Source: Triops longicaudatus (taxonomy: Eukaryota > Arthropoda > Branchiopoda > Notostraca > Triopsidae). Taken from it: DNA of 64,000 nt. Below, piece after piece: positions 36,730 to 47,600 of the stretch. The notes under the pieces are model-generated. The model saw only the letters and a program-made list of their open reading frames with translations. It was not told the DNA's origin and ran no database searches. A program made the translations under genes and the position numbers. Position 1 is the first letter of the stretch. The number at the start of each line of letters is the position of its first letter. Where the stretch lies: contig JAGQDJ010000072.1 in assembly GCA_022885665.1 (NCBI GenBank), positions 62,001 through 126,000 of the forward strand, read 5' to 3'.

Positions 36730-39174
36730 ATGGAGGTCTCATACGGAATCGGCGTTACCAATAGGTACGCATTATTTTACGACGAAAACGAAGATCCCTT
36801 GGATATTATCCAACAAACGGACAAAAAGGAGGCTCCTAAGAAAACGGACGTGAAGGCAAGTAAAACGCCTGACGTGAAAGACAAGAAAGCATCTCAACCT
36901 CCTGCAAACGGACAAGTTAAGAAGGGCCCTAATGCTGCTTCTACAACGGCCAAATCTCAGGATCAAATTAAGCCTAAAGAAGGTAAGGAATTTGCGTAAG
37001 TTTCTTAGACTTCAGGTGCTCAAAGTCAAACTGTCTGTGGCATGGCGTGCACGTGTGGCGTGCTAGACCACGCTGCAGTATTTCCCATTACAACTCATTA
37101 AAGCCAACTCTCTTTGTGTAAACACTTGTCTACCATAGTGAAGCTGTTCATGTCACAGAAAGGGTTTTATAATTTTCTACGTTTTGTTGGGAAAACAAAA
37201 TCTTAACCTGATGAGAACTTTTCTGCCGAGAGTTAGGGAAACTTCCCAACTCGCTGATCTTGGCAAGCCAAAAGGATACTGAGATAACTGTTTTTGTTCT
37301 TATCCTTATCAAGGGTACATTTGGCAAACTTTATGCTAATGAAAGACATGTGTTTGTGTTTACAGAGGGTAAAGCCCCTGGAGGCAAGCCCCAACAAAAC
37401 CGCGACCGTAGCGTGAGATTTCCTAATGATAATCGCGAGGATCGCAACAATCGGCGTAACTTCGAAGACCGTGGCCCCCGTGACTTTGCTGCTCCTCGCC
37501 CTGAGGGAGAAGGTGGATTCAGTGGCGCTGACAATGGATTCCGAGGCCGAGGTGGCGGCCCACGTAACCCTGGCCGAGGGATGGGGCGTGGTAGAGCGCG
37601 AGGGCGTGGTGGCGTCCAAGATAACCGAGGCAAGCGCGAGTATGAACGCCAATCTGGCTCCGTAATCACCGGCATCAAGTCTGTGGACAAGCGCGAAGGC
37701 GCAGGACCCCATAACTGGGGAAGTGTGAAGGATGACATTGAGTAAGTTTTGTTCTTCCCTCACTTGTTTAATGACCGAATCCGTTTGATATGATGATAAA
37801 ATTTCATGCCAAGGAAGTAATGTCTTCCTAATGACCCGGCAATGCCAAAAGGATACTGAAATTGTCTGTCCTTACGGAGCTCATGCGTGCGTTGTAAAGG
37901 ACAAGGCCTTATTCTCGTTCATTTCTATTTTTAGAGGGCAACTCGATACCTCAGCCGTAGAAGAGTTCACCGACTGGACCAAGGATGTCGCCGAGGGTGA
38001 AACTGCTCCTAGCACTGAGGAACCCAAGTGCGTATTTCATTTGTTATGGGATGCCTAAATTTGGTACTTATACTATCAGTCAGGGATTGCGTAAAACGAG
38101 CTTGCACTATGTAAATTTAGTTACGTGACAATTATTTATTTATCAATTATTCATGTTTTTCACTCTTAAAAGGATAAGCTTTTCCTGTAAGAAGTGTTTA
38201 GAGCTGGAGTGTTCAGAATTTATTAGATAAATATTTGTTGTGCTCTAAATCTTGTCCAAAGGAATCTGCTCTGGTTACTAGTCTCTTCGCAGTATAAAGT
38301 AGTTAAAGCATAGTTTACTCGAGTAAAAAGAATTACGATGACTGCGTCTGCAACTGTGTCGGTTGTTGTAACCCTAGGTAAACAATTTGAGTAACCTTCC
38401 GTGATGAAAGCCTTTTGAGCCAAGGTTGGATATTTATCTAGCCTAATGATTGTGCATGCCAAAAGGATACTGATGTTGGATTGTTCCTCGTAGTTTACCT
38501 TTGCTTGTTTCTGGTTTGAGGTTTTTGCATAGACGTTTGATTATTTGAGGTTGGAAATTGTTAGGTGAGTTTAGGCATTACAAGTCTTTCTAAATATTTA
38601 CAGGGCGGAAGGCGAAGCCGAAGAAGTTGCTCCCGTAGAAGAAGGTCCCCAGGAGTTGACTTTGGACGAATGGAAGGCTCGTCAAGGCGAACGCAAGAAG
38701 CCCGAATTCAACATCCGCAAGCCCGGCGAGGGTGAAGACAACGCCCAGTGGAAGAAAACTTTCGCTTTGGAGAAAAAGAAGGAACTTGAAGAAGACGAGG
38801 AGGAAGAAGAGGAAGACTACACTGGCGAGTTCCCTCAACGAGCTGGTCGTCAAAAGCGTTTGGACATTGATATCCGCTTTGCCGATACCCGTCGTGGTGG
38901 CCCAGGAGGCGTCCGTGGTGGACGTGGTCGTGGCGGTCCTCGCGGTGGACGTGGATTCGGTGGTGAGCGCGCTGAGGGTGGCCGCGAAGGTGGTCGTGAA
39001 GGTGGCCGCAACGGTGGTGGTGAACGCCCCGAAGGAGCTGAGCCCGCACGTCGTGGCGGTTTCCGTGGAGCTCCACGTGGTGGACGCGGTTTCGGTGGCC
39101 AGGGTTCTCGTGGACCTGCCCAGCAACACGCTCCCAAAGTGGACGATGAGAATGACTTCCCAGCTTTGGGTTAG
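36730..39174 (+). CDS. vig: vig / SERBP1-HABP4 family RNA- and ribosome-binding protein
   Basis: Cytoplasmic mRNA- and ribosome-associated protein of the SERBP1/HABP4 family (Stm1-like). Four exons (36730-36982, 37366-37741, 37935-38027, 38604-39174) encode 430 residues. The start [20 protein letters not shown] is followed by DPLDI, matching the family N-terminus (NRY..F..DE..DPL). The middle is RGG-rich; REYERQSGS leads to [11 protein letters not shown], the hallmark of the HABP4/PAI-RBP1 domain. [20 protein letters not shown] and the [11 protein letters not shown] block follow, and an RGG-rich tail ends DENDFPALG. Poly(A) signal at 39185-39190, only 11 bases after the stop. Each of its three introns contains a C/D-box snoRNA candidate, so the gene probably doubles as a snoRNA host. 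Confidence 0.94.
37205..37288 (+). ncRNA. C/D-box snoRNA candidate, copy 1 (vig intron 1)
   Basis: Box C-like CTGATGA at 37208-37214 and box D CTGA at 37279-37282 are 65 bases apart, a normal C/D snoRNA size. A D'-like CTGA lies at 37254-37257. Directly before box D is the guide GCCAAAAGGATA. The same guide plus box D recurs in the other two vig introns while the rest of the introns differs, the pattern expected of snoRNA paralogues. The terminal stem is weak. The guide can pair with AUCCUUUUGGC, which I recall from arthropod 28S rRNA just upstream of the peptidyl-transferase region. Confidence 0.6.
37787..37865 (+). ncRNA. C/D-box snoRNA candidate, copy 2 (vig intron 2)
   Basis: Box C ATGATGA at 37790-37796 and box D CTGA at 37856-37859, with the guide TGCCAAAAGGATA immediately upstream of box D. 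It lies in the middle of the 193-base intron, about 75 bases before the next exon, a usual distance for intron-encoded C/D snoRNAs. By the box D plus five rule the methylated base would be the second C of AUCC in the 28S target. Confidence 0.65.
38398..38478 (+). ncRNA. C/D-box snoRNA candidate, copy 3 (vig intron 3)
   Basis: A consensus box C GTGATGA at 38401-38407 and box D CTGA at 38470-38473 flank 62 bases; the guide TGCCAAAAGGATA abuts box D as in the other two copies. The intron is 576 bases, and this is the only part of it I can explain. Box D lies 130 bases before the acceptor. Confidence 0.65.
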
Positions 39175-39184
39175 GGAGGTAGTC

Positions 39185-39190
39185 AATAAA
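39185..39190 (+). terminator. Possible poly(A) signal of vig
   Basis: AATAAA begins 11 bases after the vig stop codon and is followed by T-rich sequence; a further AATAAA-like site near 39638 could serve a longer 3' UTR. Confidence 0.45.
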
Positions 39191-41695
39191 AGAGCGATTT
39201 GGTCTCCGCCCCCTTTTTTCTTTCGTTTACTGACCGTCAAGCTAGAAAACTAACTGGAAAAGGACGATGGGGAGCGCCACACGTAATATACCAACAAGTT
39301 TGGACGACAAAAAATGAAACCCGAAAGAAATCCGTAAACCAATTTTGTAGAATCATCTTACCTCCTCGTGCCGCTAATTTTTTTTTGGATTGGGAGGCAG
39401 GGTTTTTATTTTTATGGGACAACGTTTAAGTAGAAGGAAGCCAAACACATCCATTTACACATAAAGCGCTCTTCGTCTCTTATCAGGAAGAAAACAGGAT
39501 AAAGGAAAAAAATATGAGTTGTATAGATGGTAATTAGGGAAGCAAGAAACCGCCATTTTTTGTCTCCTTTTTTGCTGGTCCATCAGGTTCCATCATTATT
39601 CGTGTGTTTGATCATAATGGAAGCTTGAGAGCAAGAATAAAAAGGAGTTTGTGAACAATTTTGATGCCTGAGTATTTGACTACTGTCACTTGTAAAGTTT
39701 ATCTGCAAACGAACGGTAATGTAAGCATCCAAGACTAAGTATGGGAGAATAAAATCGATGCTGTGCAGTCAGGTATTGCGCTGCGTCGAGAGGTTGGCGC
39801 CTTGCGAGCACGTGGCTTAGTGTGATCAAGGCAACTGTCACGAGATGACACTAACGTTGCTGAGAGCGAAAATTCAAAATGAGCCATCCAGTGTATCACG
39901 AATAATACCTACCCAGTTTAAACCTCCGAGCGGGTTCACACTAGTTTGCGTCTTGTAGATGATAACAGTAACCCTTGGTAATGTAGAACGAATTTTTTTT
40001 TTATGAACGCATTACTTACAGTGCGCTATTTTAACAAAAAAAAAAAAAAATAGGATTGAAAGTATTTCGAGGTTTATTTCATGGTAGACTCCCGTTTGGT
40101 TATCTTTGTATGGACCGCATGGGGGTACACAAGGATATACGCGAAGTATAATTCCAAAATGTAAATCTTATTGGTACACGAAATAAGCACAATAATGACG
40201 AAAGTTGTCATGGGTTGACAAAAGGGCTAGACAATATTTATTAACCTCAGAATATATCTAGTGTTGTGAATATGGCATTGAACTTTTCGAATGGTGTACA
40301 CGAATTGGAATGAGTATCAGAGTTACAACACAGTATAGATATGTTTAAACAAATTTGTTTACGCATTAGTAACGAGAATTAACGCAACATTCAGCAATTG
40401 TCAGCCACAACATTTAGAGAATATCCGATGCAAATTCGAGCTGAGAAGCGAAACGGAGTGAAACTTGTCTGTCTATTAAGTTTACACTAAAATAATAGTA
40501 CCTTCTATCACACACTAGTTTGTATAGTTCTGAAGCCGGTAGAACCCATTCCTGATGGCCTTGGGTTAAGCTTCCAACTTAACAACATAATTGGTGGAAA
40601 GTGACTAGTGCGAAAGGCCTTTTCAGCTTCGGCTTTTTTCGGCGTCTCGTGAAGGCTGAACAGTTATTTCCTACATGCACGGCGTATGAGAGAATACAAG
40701 ACGATAAGAAAAATTTCAAAAAAGCATAAAACAAGGAAAAGAGGCATGAAATTCCGAAATCGCTTGCATCTCGTGGAAGATGTGGGTCGTAGCTAAATGG
40801 ATGTTAGGCGCCAATTTCGAGGTCTTGACTGCCTAGCCCTACAATTCTGACAGGTTATATATGACGTCTTGAATTTTATTGGGGTATCCTAGTGCTAATT
40901 AATCTGTTCGAGCATCCTAAAGGAGGCGGGAGCAGATCCTTTTCTGGGTCTCTGTGTCAGTAAGGATGACTCCAACGCATTAGCAGCGCTCTGACCTCAC
41001 GGGCACTTATATTTTTTCTTCCTTTTTTCTTTGTGGGGTGTCTGGAGGGCAATCAGCTACGAACAGTTTGCCCCCTTAACTGGTTTGGCGTGGTCTTACT
41101 TGGGCGCATCTGACCTTAAGGAGAATGTGCCTCCACTTATGCCATCGCTTTGACGAGGAAGTTTTTTTATCTCACAAAATAGGTTGTAGCTGCGAGGCTG
41201 ACATTTTTGGTTAAGAAGGTAGAGCATCCCCAAAGTACTCAGCAAGTGTACAAGAAAGTTTTCACTTGATCGTTTCCACATGCGTGGAACTGGCCTCGTA
41301 TCATCCATACGTAGCAGAAAAAAAGGAAACGAAAAGCGGGCCCAAAGTCCGACCTAGAATTACCAAGAGACCTTTCTACGAGCCTTCCTTTTCACAAACA
41401 GTACGATCCAAACGAATGGTCAGTAGCGTGACTGACGTGGTGGAAAGCAGTCGTGTCCTCGTTAGTGCTAGTGATGTAACTTTTAATCCCTGGCATTACA
41501 AGCGGCTTTGCCATTCGAATTAAACGTAGTGTGTGTTATCGTATGAAGACACTGTAGTGCAAATGTTCCTTAATGTGCAACAAGTGGATCCACATATTTC
41601 GCATTTTTGGCGAGATTTCCTTGTGCTATGAACACCACTAAAAACTTGGATTAGTAGGCAGTGCATTGTTGTGGGATAAACACGGTGACATCACC
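39191..41695. other. Gene-free spacer before the adhesion GPCR
   Basis: About 2.5 kb between vig and the signal-peptide exon of the receptor. No exon, RNA gene or clear repeat is supported. An A tract lies near 40037-40051. A roughly 100-codon open stretch at 41215-41520 matches nothing I know and is treated as chance or 5' UTR. The receptor promoter and 5' UTR are expected in the 3' part. Confidence 0.5.
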
Positions 41696-44600
41696 ATGCA
41701 TTTAGTTGGAATTCTCGCGTTTATGTGTTTATTTTATTTAAACTTCGGTAAACCAACATACTTTTCCCTACATATCTTTTTCATGTATGTCATCTGGCCT
41801 TACAAGCTAAACCCATTGGCTGTTTCAGAGTTGAGTGACTAGCGAAATAGTCGTATGGTAGTTGCTTGGAGACAGTATTTAGTAAATAATACGCACCATT
41901 CCAGCGCTTAGTTGGTTCCAACTGTTGCATCAGGGGTTGAACGTTTCATGCTGTTCACAGACTAGTATAAATCAATCTTGGTTTCCTCTTCCCAAGACAA
42001 TTAAAACAGTCGAGGTTTGAAAAACCGAATTTACTGCAAGTTTCTGATGGATGGGGGAGTCGTCACACAGGAAATACAAGTCGCTTTGTGCTTAAGTAAC
42101 GGAATGAAAGTCCTTTTAGGGTGTTATGCAAAACAGGTGCGGGAATCAGATGTCGTTTCTCTTGCCATTTGCTATCCTGGGCGAAAAACCAGATTTTGGT
42201 CGTTTACCTTGTTGGGAACAAGTCTTATTGTGAATCACAATTACCACTTCGAGCCCTGGCTACTTGCATGGGTGAGAATGCGTGTGTCCATTTTTTGCGT
42301 GCATGACCCCGGTACCAGCAACAGTAGTCGTCCATCCCAGCAGATCCAGCTATGCTTATTACACCATTCCCATCATTATAAGAAATAAAATTCTTTACTT
42401 TCTTTCTCATGGAAACCACAGGTTTCCCATAGCCTTCAAAACTAGCGTTTTCTAGACTGCCCTTCGTAAATCCTCGAATCCTATTTGATACCACAAATAC
42501 TGTGCAAGCTGCATTTGCACTTGGAGAGGAAATCAGTGAGACTTTTACGTTAATCAGTTCAGTTTGACGCACAGTTTGCGAATGGATCTTCAAAACAAGT
42601 TTGCGACCTATCTAAACAATGACCATTTCCGGCGGGGCTGATAGTATTGATAGTAATAGGGCGTTTTCATATTCTCACATTTCCACACCCTGGGCTCTGG
42701 ACTAGAACTCGTATCGGACAGTGAATGTATGGTTATAGGACAAGCAAGAATTGGAGCAAATGTTTGTAACGCTATGGCGGAGGCGTGGGTGACGTCACAG
42801 CATGTATTGTCATGATGAATTGAAGATGGAAAGTTGAAGGTTGGCTGAGATTTCATCCGAGTAAGATAGCGAAAAGTCAAGCATTCTTCCACGTTCGCCA
42901 AGAGCGAAGCAGACTGATAAATTGCCAACTTCCAACACTTGTTTAGACTGACGTTTTTTGGCCCCTCGTTCGTGGGATAAAGTAATACTATCGCTCTCTT
43001 ACTTACGCTGGTTGTATACAAAAAGTTTTAGTGCTATCAAGCGCTTTTGCCTTGAAACTTTTAAACGAAGCAACAGATGCAATTCAGGCCACTTAGGGAG
43101 GCCTTTATAGACAACGCGCTGTTTCTTCGCCCTTTTTTACTCCATGGCTTTTGCTGTGCTGTAATAGCCCAAGATGCGCTGAATGTGCGAAAAGGACCGT
43201 AGGATCCGTCTCGGATTTCCTTCTTTTGAACCGCCATGTTCATGTAAAACTTTCTTGTAACTCGGAAAAAACTGAAGATCAGCCGAACCACCGTGTGATC
43301 TTGAACCATTTTGATGATTGAACGTTAGAGAGAAAGCAAAATCATTACTAAAAACCACAGCCAGCCTTTTACGACCGCAATTGAACACATACCAATACTG
43401 GTGTGTACCGTAACTGTCCGAAAATGAACGCAAGTGAAGGTCATCAGCCGCTCGGTACGGAAAAGTTCCGGCCTTGTGGCTGAAAACTTTCAGAGAAATT
43501 TGACATTTACCGCTTGACAAAAACTTTGAAAACGGTCTGAGAACAAGTATACATTCATGTGGTCCTCTCGCTACCTTCCAAAGATCCCTTTGGGACGTCA
43601 TTTCGTCGTGACACTGCAAGACGTTTTTAAAGTTTTCCCATATGGCGGATCTTAAGAAAAGTAACGGGACTCCTTTCTCGTTTTTTCCCCGTTGAGCTCG
43701 CCTTTCGCCTGTTTGGCCTGTGATTATGTAGCCTAGTTATCAACATAACTCAAAACACAGTACAGTACAATGAGCCAATTGTGCATGCTAGAAAATCTCA
43801 TTAGATTTTACGTACACATTGAGACGAAAAAGAGACGTCGCAAGTCGCAAACCTAGTTTTCGTTAGGAAATCCTGAGGTAACAGTGAAAAACAGTGTCCT
43901 TGTTTTCAATCTTTGCCGGAACAGCTTGACTTTCCGAAACGTTTTCAGTTTATGGTGAAAGAATCGGCCTCTTTTGTGTATTAAAACGTGACCCGAGTGG
44001 TGTCGACACTTCCTACGAGCTAAAAAACTAAGCGGGCTCCTTTTTACCCGAAGTATACGAAAAAGTAGTATTTCGTACAATAAAAAAATACAACGAAATT
44101 GACCAATTGTCCGTCGCGTCTCTTGAAGTATTTTAAAGCTGCCATTGAGGTCCAACGATAGCAAATCTCAATTTGGTCAACTGGACGGTATTGACAAACG
44201 GCCAATATTTATGTATTATTTTATAGCGAAGACAGTGATGAATGCCGTTAGGTTTGATAATTGAAAACACTTATTAATCAATTATTTGAAAAAGTAAAAA
44301 AGGGCCTCTGAAGTTTACTTTTCGCTGCATTTGCGGACACGAAATCAGGTATCGAACGTATCGCAAACGGTAAAAGGGTGTGGTTAGTTTTCTTTCAGTC
44401 TTCATTAGTCATGATAATGCATCATTCCCTTTGTTTGTTTAATGGATCTTTACGCACGCAGTCATCATAAGAAAAGGAAATCTATTACCATTTTTTTAAT
44501 GATTTTTACCCACTAGGTTTGAAGATCATTCTTCCTTCGACGGAGTTTCCGGTGTACGCAAAAGCACCCCCGGGTACAAAAGTTACGAAGGTTTCGGCAT

Positions 44601-47600
44601 GGGCAGGACCGGGGATGAACGTCACATTTCGGCTTCATAATGCGCCCGATGCGCAATTTTTCAAAATAGACCCCATTACGGGCGTACTGACCACTAACAA
44701 GTAGGCTATTCATTTTTCTTTCTTAATGGTCTTCTCGCTCTAGATGTGTACAAATTAATGAAGACAGCAAGGAATGCGGACACCTAAACAATGTTTCCTG
44801 ATTTTATGCATTTTAGGACCATTGACCGAGCGGTGAATCAGCATTACCGAGTCATTGTTGTGGCCTACACCGGAAGCCATAGCGAGTTTAAACAATTCAA
44901 TGTTACCGTCAGGGAAATGAATCTCTATGCGCCCCAATTTGAGCAGCCGGAATATTTGTAAGCTTTTTTTTCTGTTTGTATACATCCTGTTATTATTTTT
45001 GGTAATTTTATGTCGGGTTGGGTTTTAAATATTATGAAAAGTGTTTATATATGGCAGAAATTTAGTGGAAACCCAATTGTATGGCCTCTGACTGCAGCGT
45101 AGGCCAACAAACGCATAGCTGGTTAATAGAAATGATGTTGAAAATAAATTAATAGGTTTAATAGCTTTGTTAGAAAAAAATGAGAACAAATTTAAAATAG
45201 ATCAATGAAAAGAATTAAACTTCAGCGAGTTTCATAACTATGGTTAGCGGTGTAATTTTTGGTATTTTTATTTTCTGGGTGAATTTCTCTCTTCTTTCTG
45301 AATTGTATTGCATTTTCTTCTGTTGCTTATTTCTATTTACAGCGTCAACTAAACCTCGATTGCTAATTAAGGACTTAAGACTGAATAATATATTTCAACA
45401 AAGATATTTGTGAAGATATTTTCAACAAAGATATTTTGACGAAATATATAAGACCAGTTAGTATTACGTCAGCTGATTTAAAAGCAGATAACAGGACTTC
45501 TAGTTAGTAAGTACATCGATATGTTCATAGACGTTTAATCTATTGAATTTTGTCGCAAGTTTTCGCAATGTAAGAATGCGGAACTAAATATTCTCATATA
45601 TTAATGTGATGACTTTTTTTGCGGGTGTGGGGATAATAGTCAAATAAGACAATTTGGAAACGTCTATATTAAATTCTTCCACATGCCCTTGGCACTAATT
45701 AATTCTGTGCCTCGATGCAAGGAATTGGACGTTTACTAATGGGATATAACTTTCAGTTTCGAGGCCAATGAAAGCGTGACCAGCGATATTTCGCTGTTCA
45801 AAGCCCAAGCTTCGGATAACGACACGGAAGCCTACAACGCGCAAGTTACATACGCACTGGAGCCAGCTGATTTACCGTACATTAGCATCGATAATGTTAC
45901 GGGTCAAGTTCGCTTGCTAGGCCCAGTCCATCACGTCCGGAATATCACTTTCCATGTGATAGCGCGTGATTCGGGTTCTCCCCAACGTGAAACTCGAGTT
46001 CCTGCAACCGTTCTCGTTAATATTATTTCCGGTAGTGATTAAAATGCAGCTCGTCTGCGCTTTCTTTGACGATAATGAAAGAGCGCCTCTTGAATTTTTT
46101 TATCCTTTTTTTTTATGGGACTGTAGAACCTCGGGACGTCGCGGCAATGGAAGTAACAACCAACTCGGCGGTCATTTGTTGGAGCAAACCGAGGATTGGC
46201 TCGCCCAGAAGCTATGTCATTAGATACCGTAAAGTGCAAGACGAGTTCTACCATAAGATAAATACTTCCAGCCCCATTGTCATGTATCGAAGCTTAGCTC
46301 CTAATGACGTGGTAAACTTGTTTGCAATGAGACAGTACATTAAGACGACACGGAAAATAGATTACAGAGCAGTAGTATAACATGAGTCACTATTTTCTAG
46401 TGACACTAATGACCCTTTAGGCTGTTGTGATAATTCTGTTTTTCATTGAGTGACAACTTTAAACTGCCTGTGAAACAACTATAAATTCTTCAACTGTCAG
46501 CAACAAATGTCACATTAAAGCTCATAACTTTTGTGTACCGAATGCTCTGTATTATTTTCTGTGATTGTTATTCAATCGCAACGTAACCTAAAGCGTGTGG
46601 TTTTAACCGTTGTTCTTGTCGTTCTTTTGCCCTAGTCTGACAGTGAAGAAACGGAAACGCGATTGTGTAGCCCGTTAAGTAATTTGGATATGACGAGTTA
46701 TGAAGTGATGGTCCAGGGCTGGGATAGCTTGGGTCCCGGCCGGATGAGCGCAGTCTTAATATTTGGAGCCAAAACAGATCGTAAGTTACATGTTTATAAC
46801 TTGAAGTTCGCGTCTGGCGGTGGTTTAGAATTGCCAACTGTTGAGTTTGGGAAACGGGTATTCGATGTCGGTCGAGGGTAAGAAGATACTGTTATACTGT
46901 GTTTGCGTTTTCACCATTCAAGAAACGCTCAGGTTGTGTAGCTTGGCAAAGGACTTGATCGCTTTATAAAAACGGTAACCAGTCAGCATTATTGACGTAA
47001 ACCTGGTTCGTGTTTGGGCCAAAGAGGAGGCCAAAGTTTATGTATTTTTGCCTCGAATCTACGGTACTTTTCCCACAGACCTTAGCAAAAGTCCCGAGAT
47101 TGTGCTGACGCATACAAGTCATGAACCCACATCTAATTGAATTGGCGCCAAAGGCTATTGCACCACGCACTGACGCCTGGTTAGCCTCCTTTTTCTTAAA
47201 CCAGCACACCAAAAGTAAAATTACATACATTCATAATCTGGCCAAGAGAGTTTGATCGAGAGATCATGAGGTCAGTAAGCAACCCTGCGATCGGACAGCG
47301 TCAAGCTTTTTTAACATTTTATGTCGGAGAGGTCTGGTCCTTGAAAGTGGGATATTAAATAACCTTTCCCGTCCACTTTGAAAATGGCTTTATCGCGAGC
47401 TTGTTTCCTGTTCTTCTTCGCGTTCACTATCTTGCATATCGCACGAAAAACATTTTGACTAATCTTAATCGTAAATGTGGTACGTGTTTAGATTGTACAT
47501 TAGGATTATGCCAGAACGGAGCGCGGTGTAAACAATTAGAAAACTCGCCCGGCTACGAATGCGATTGTTTGGATGGGTATGCTGGACAACACTGCGAAAA

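Noticed and set aside
38590..39240. Long Thr/Ser-rich minus-strand frame over the last vig exon
   Set aside because: Reverse shadow of RGG/acidic repeats; the plus-strand product is a clear SERBP1/HABP4 C-terminus.
41215..41520. About 100 open codons (plus) just before the receptor signal exon
   Set aside because: No family resemblance, no plausible splice link in phase to the receptor, and the downstream signal-peptide exon explains the start better.
46781..46877. Extension of the FN3 exon to a later donor
   Set aside because: It would leave phase 2, and the next exon would then hit a stop instead of forming the first EGF repeat.
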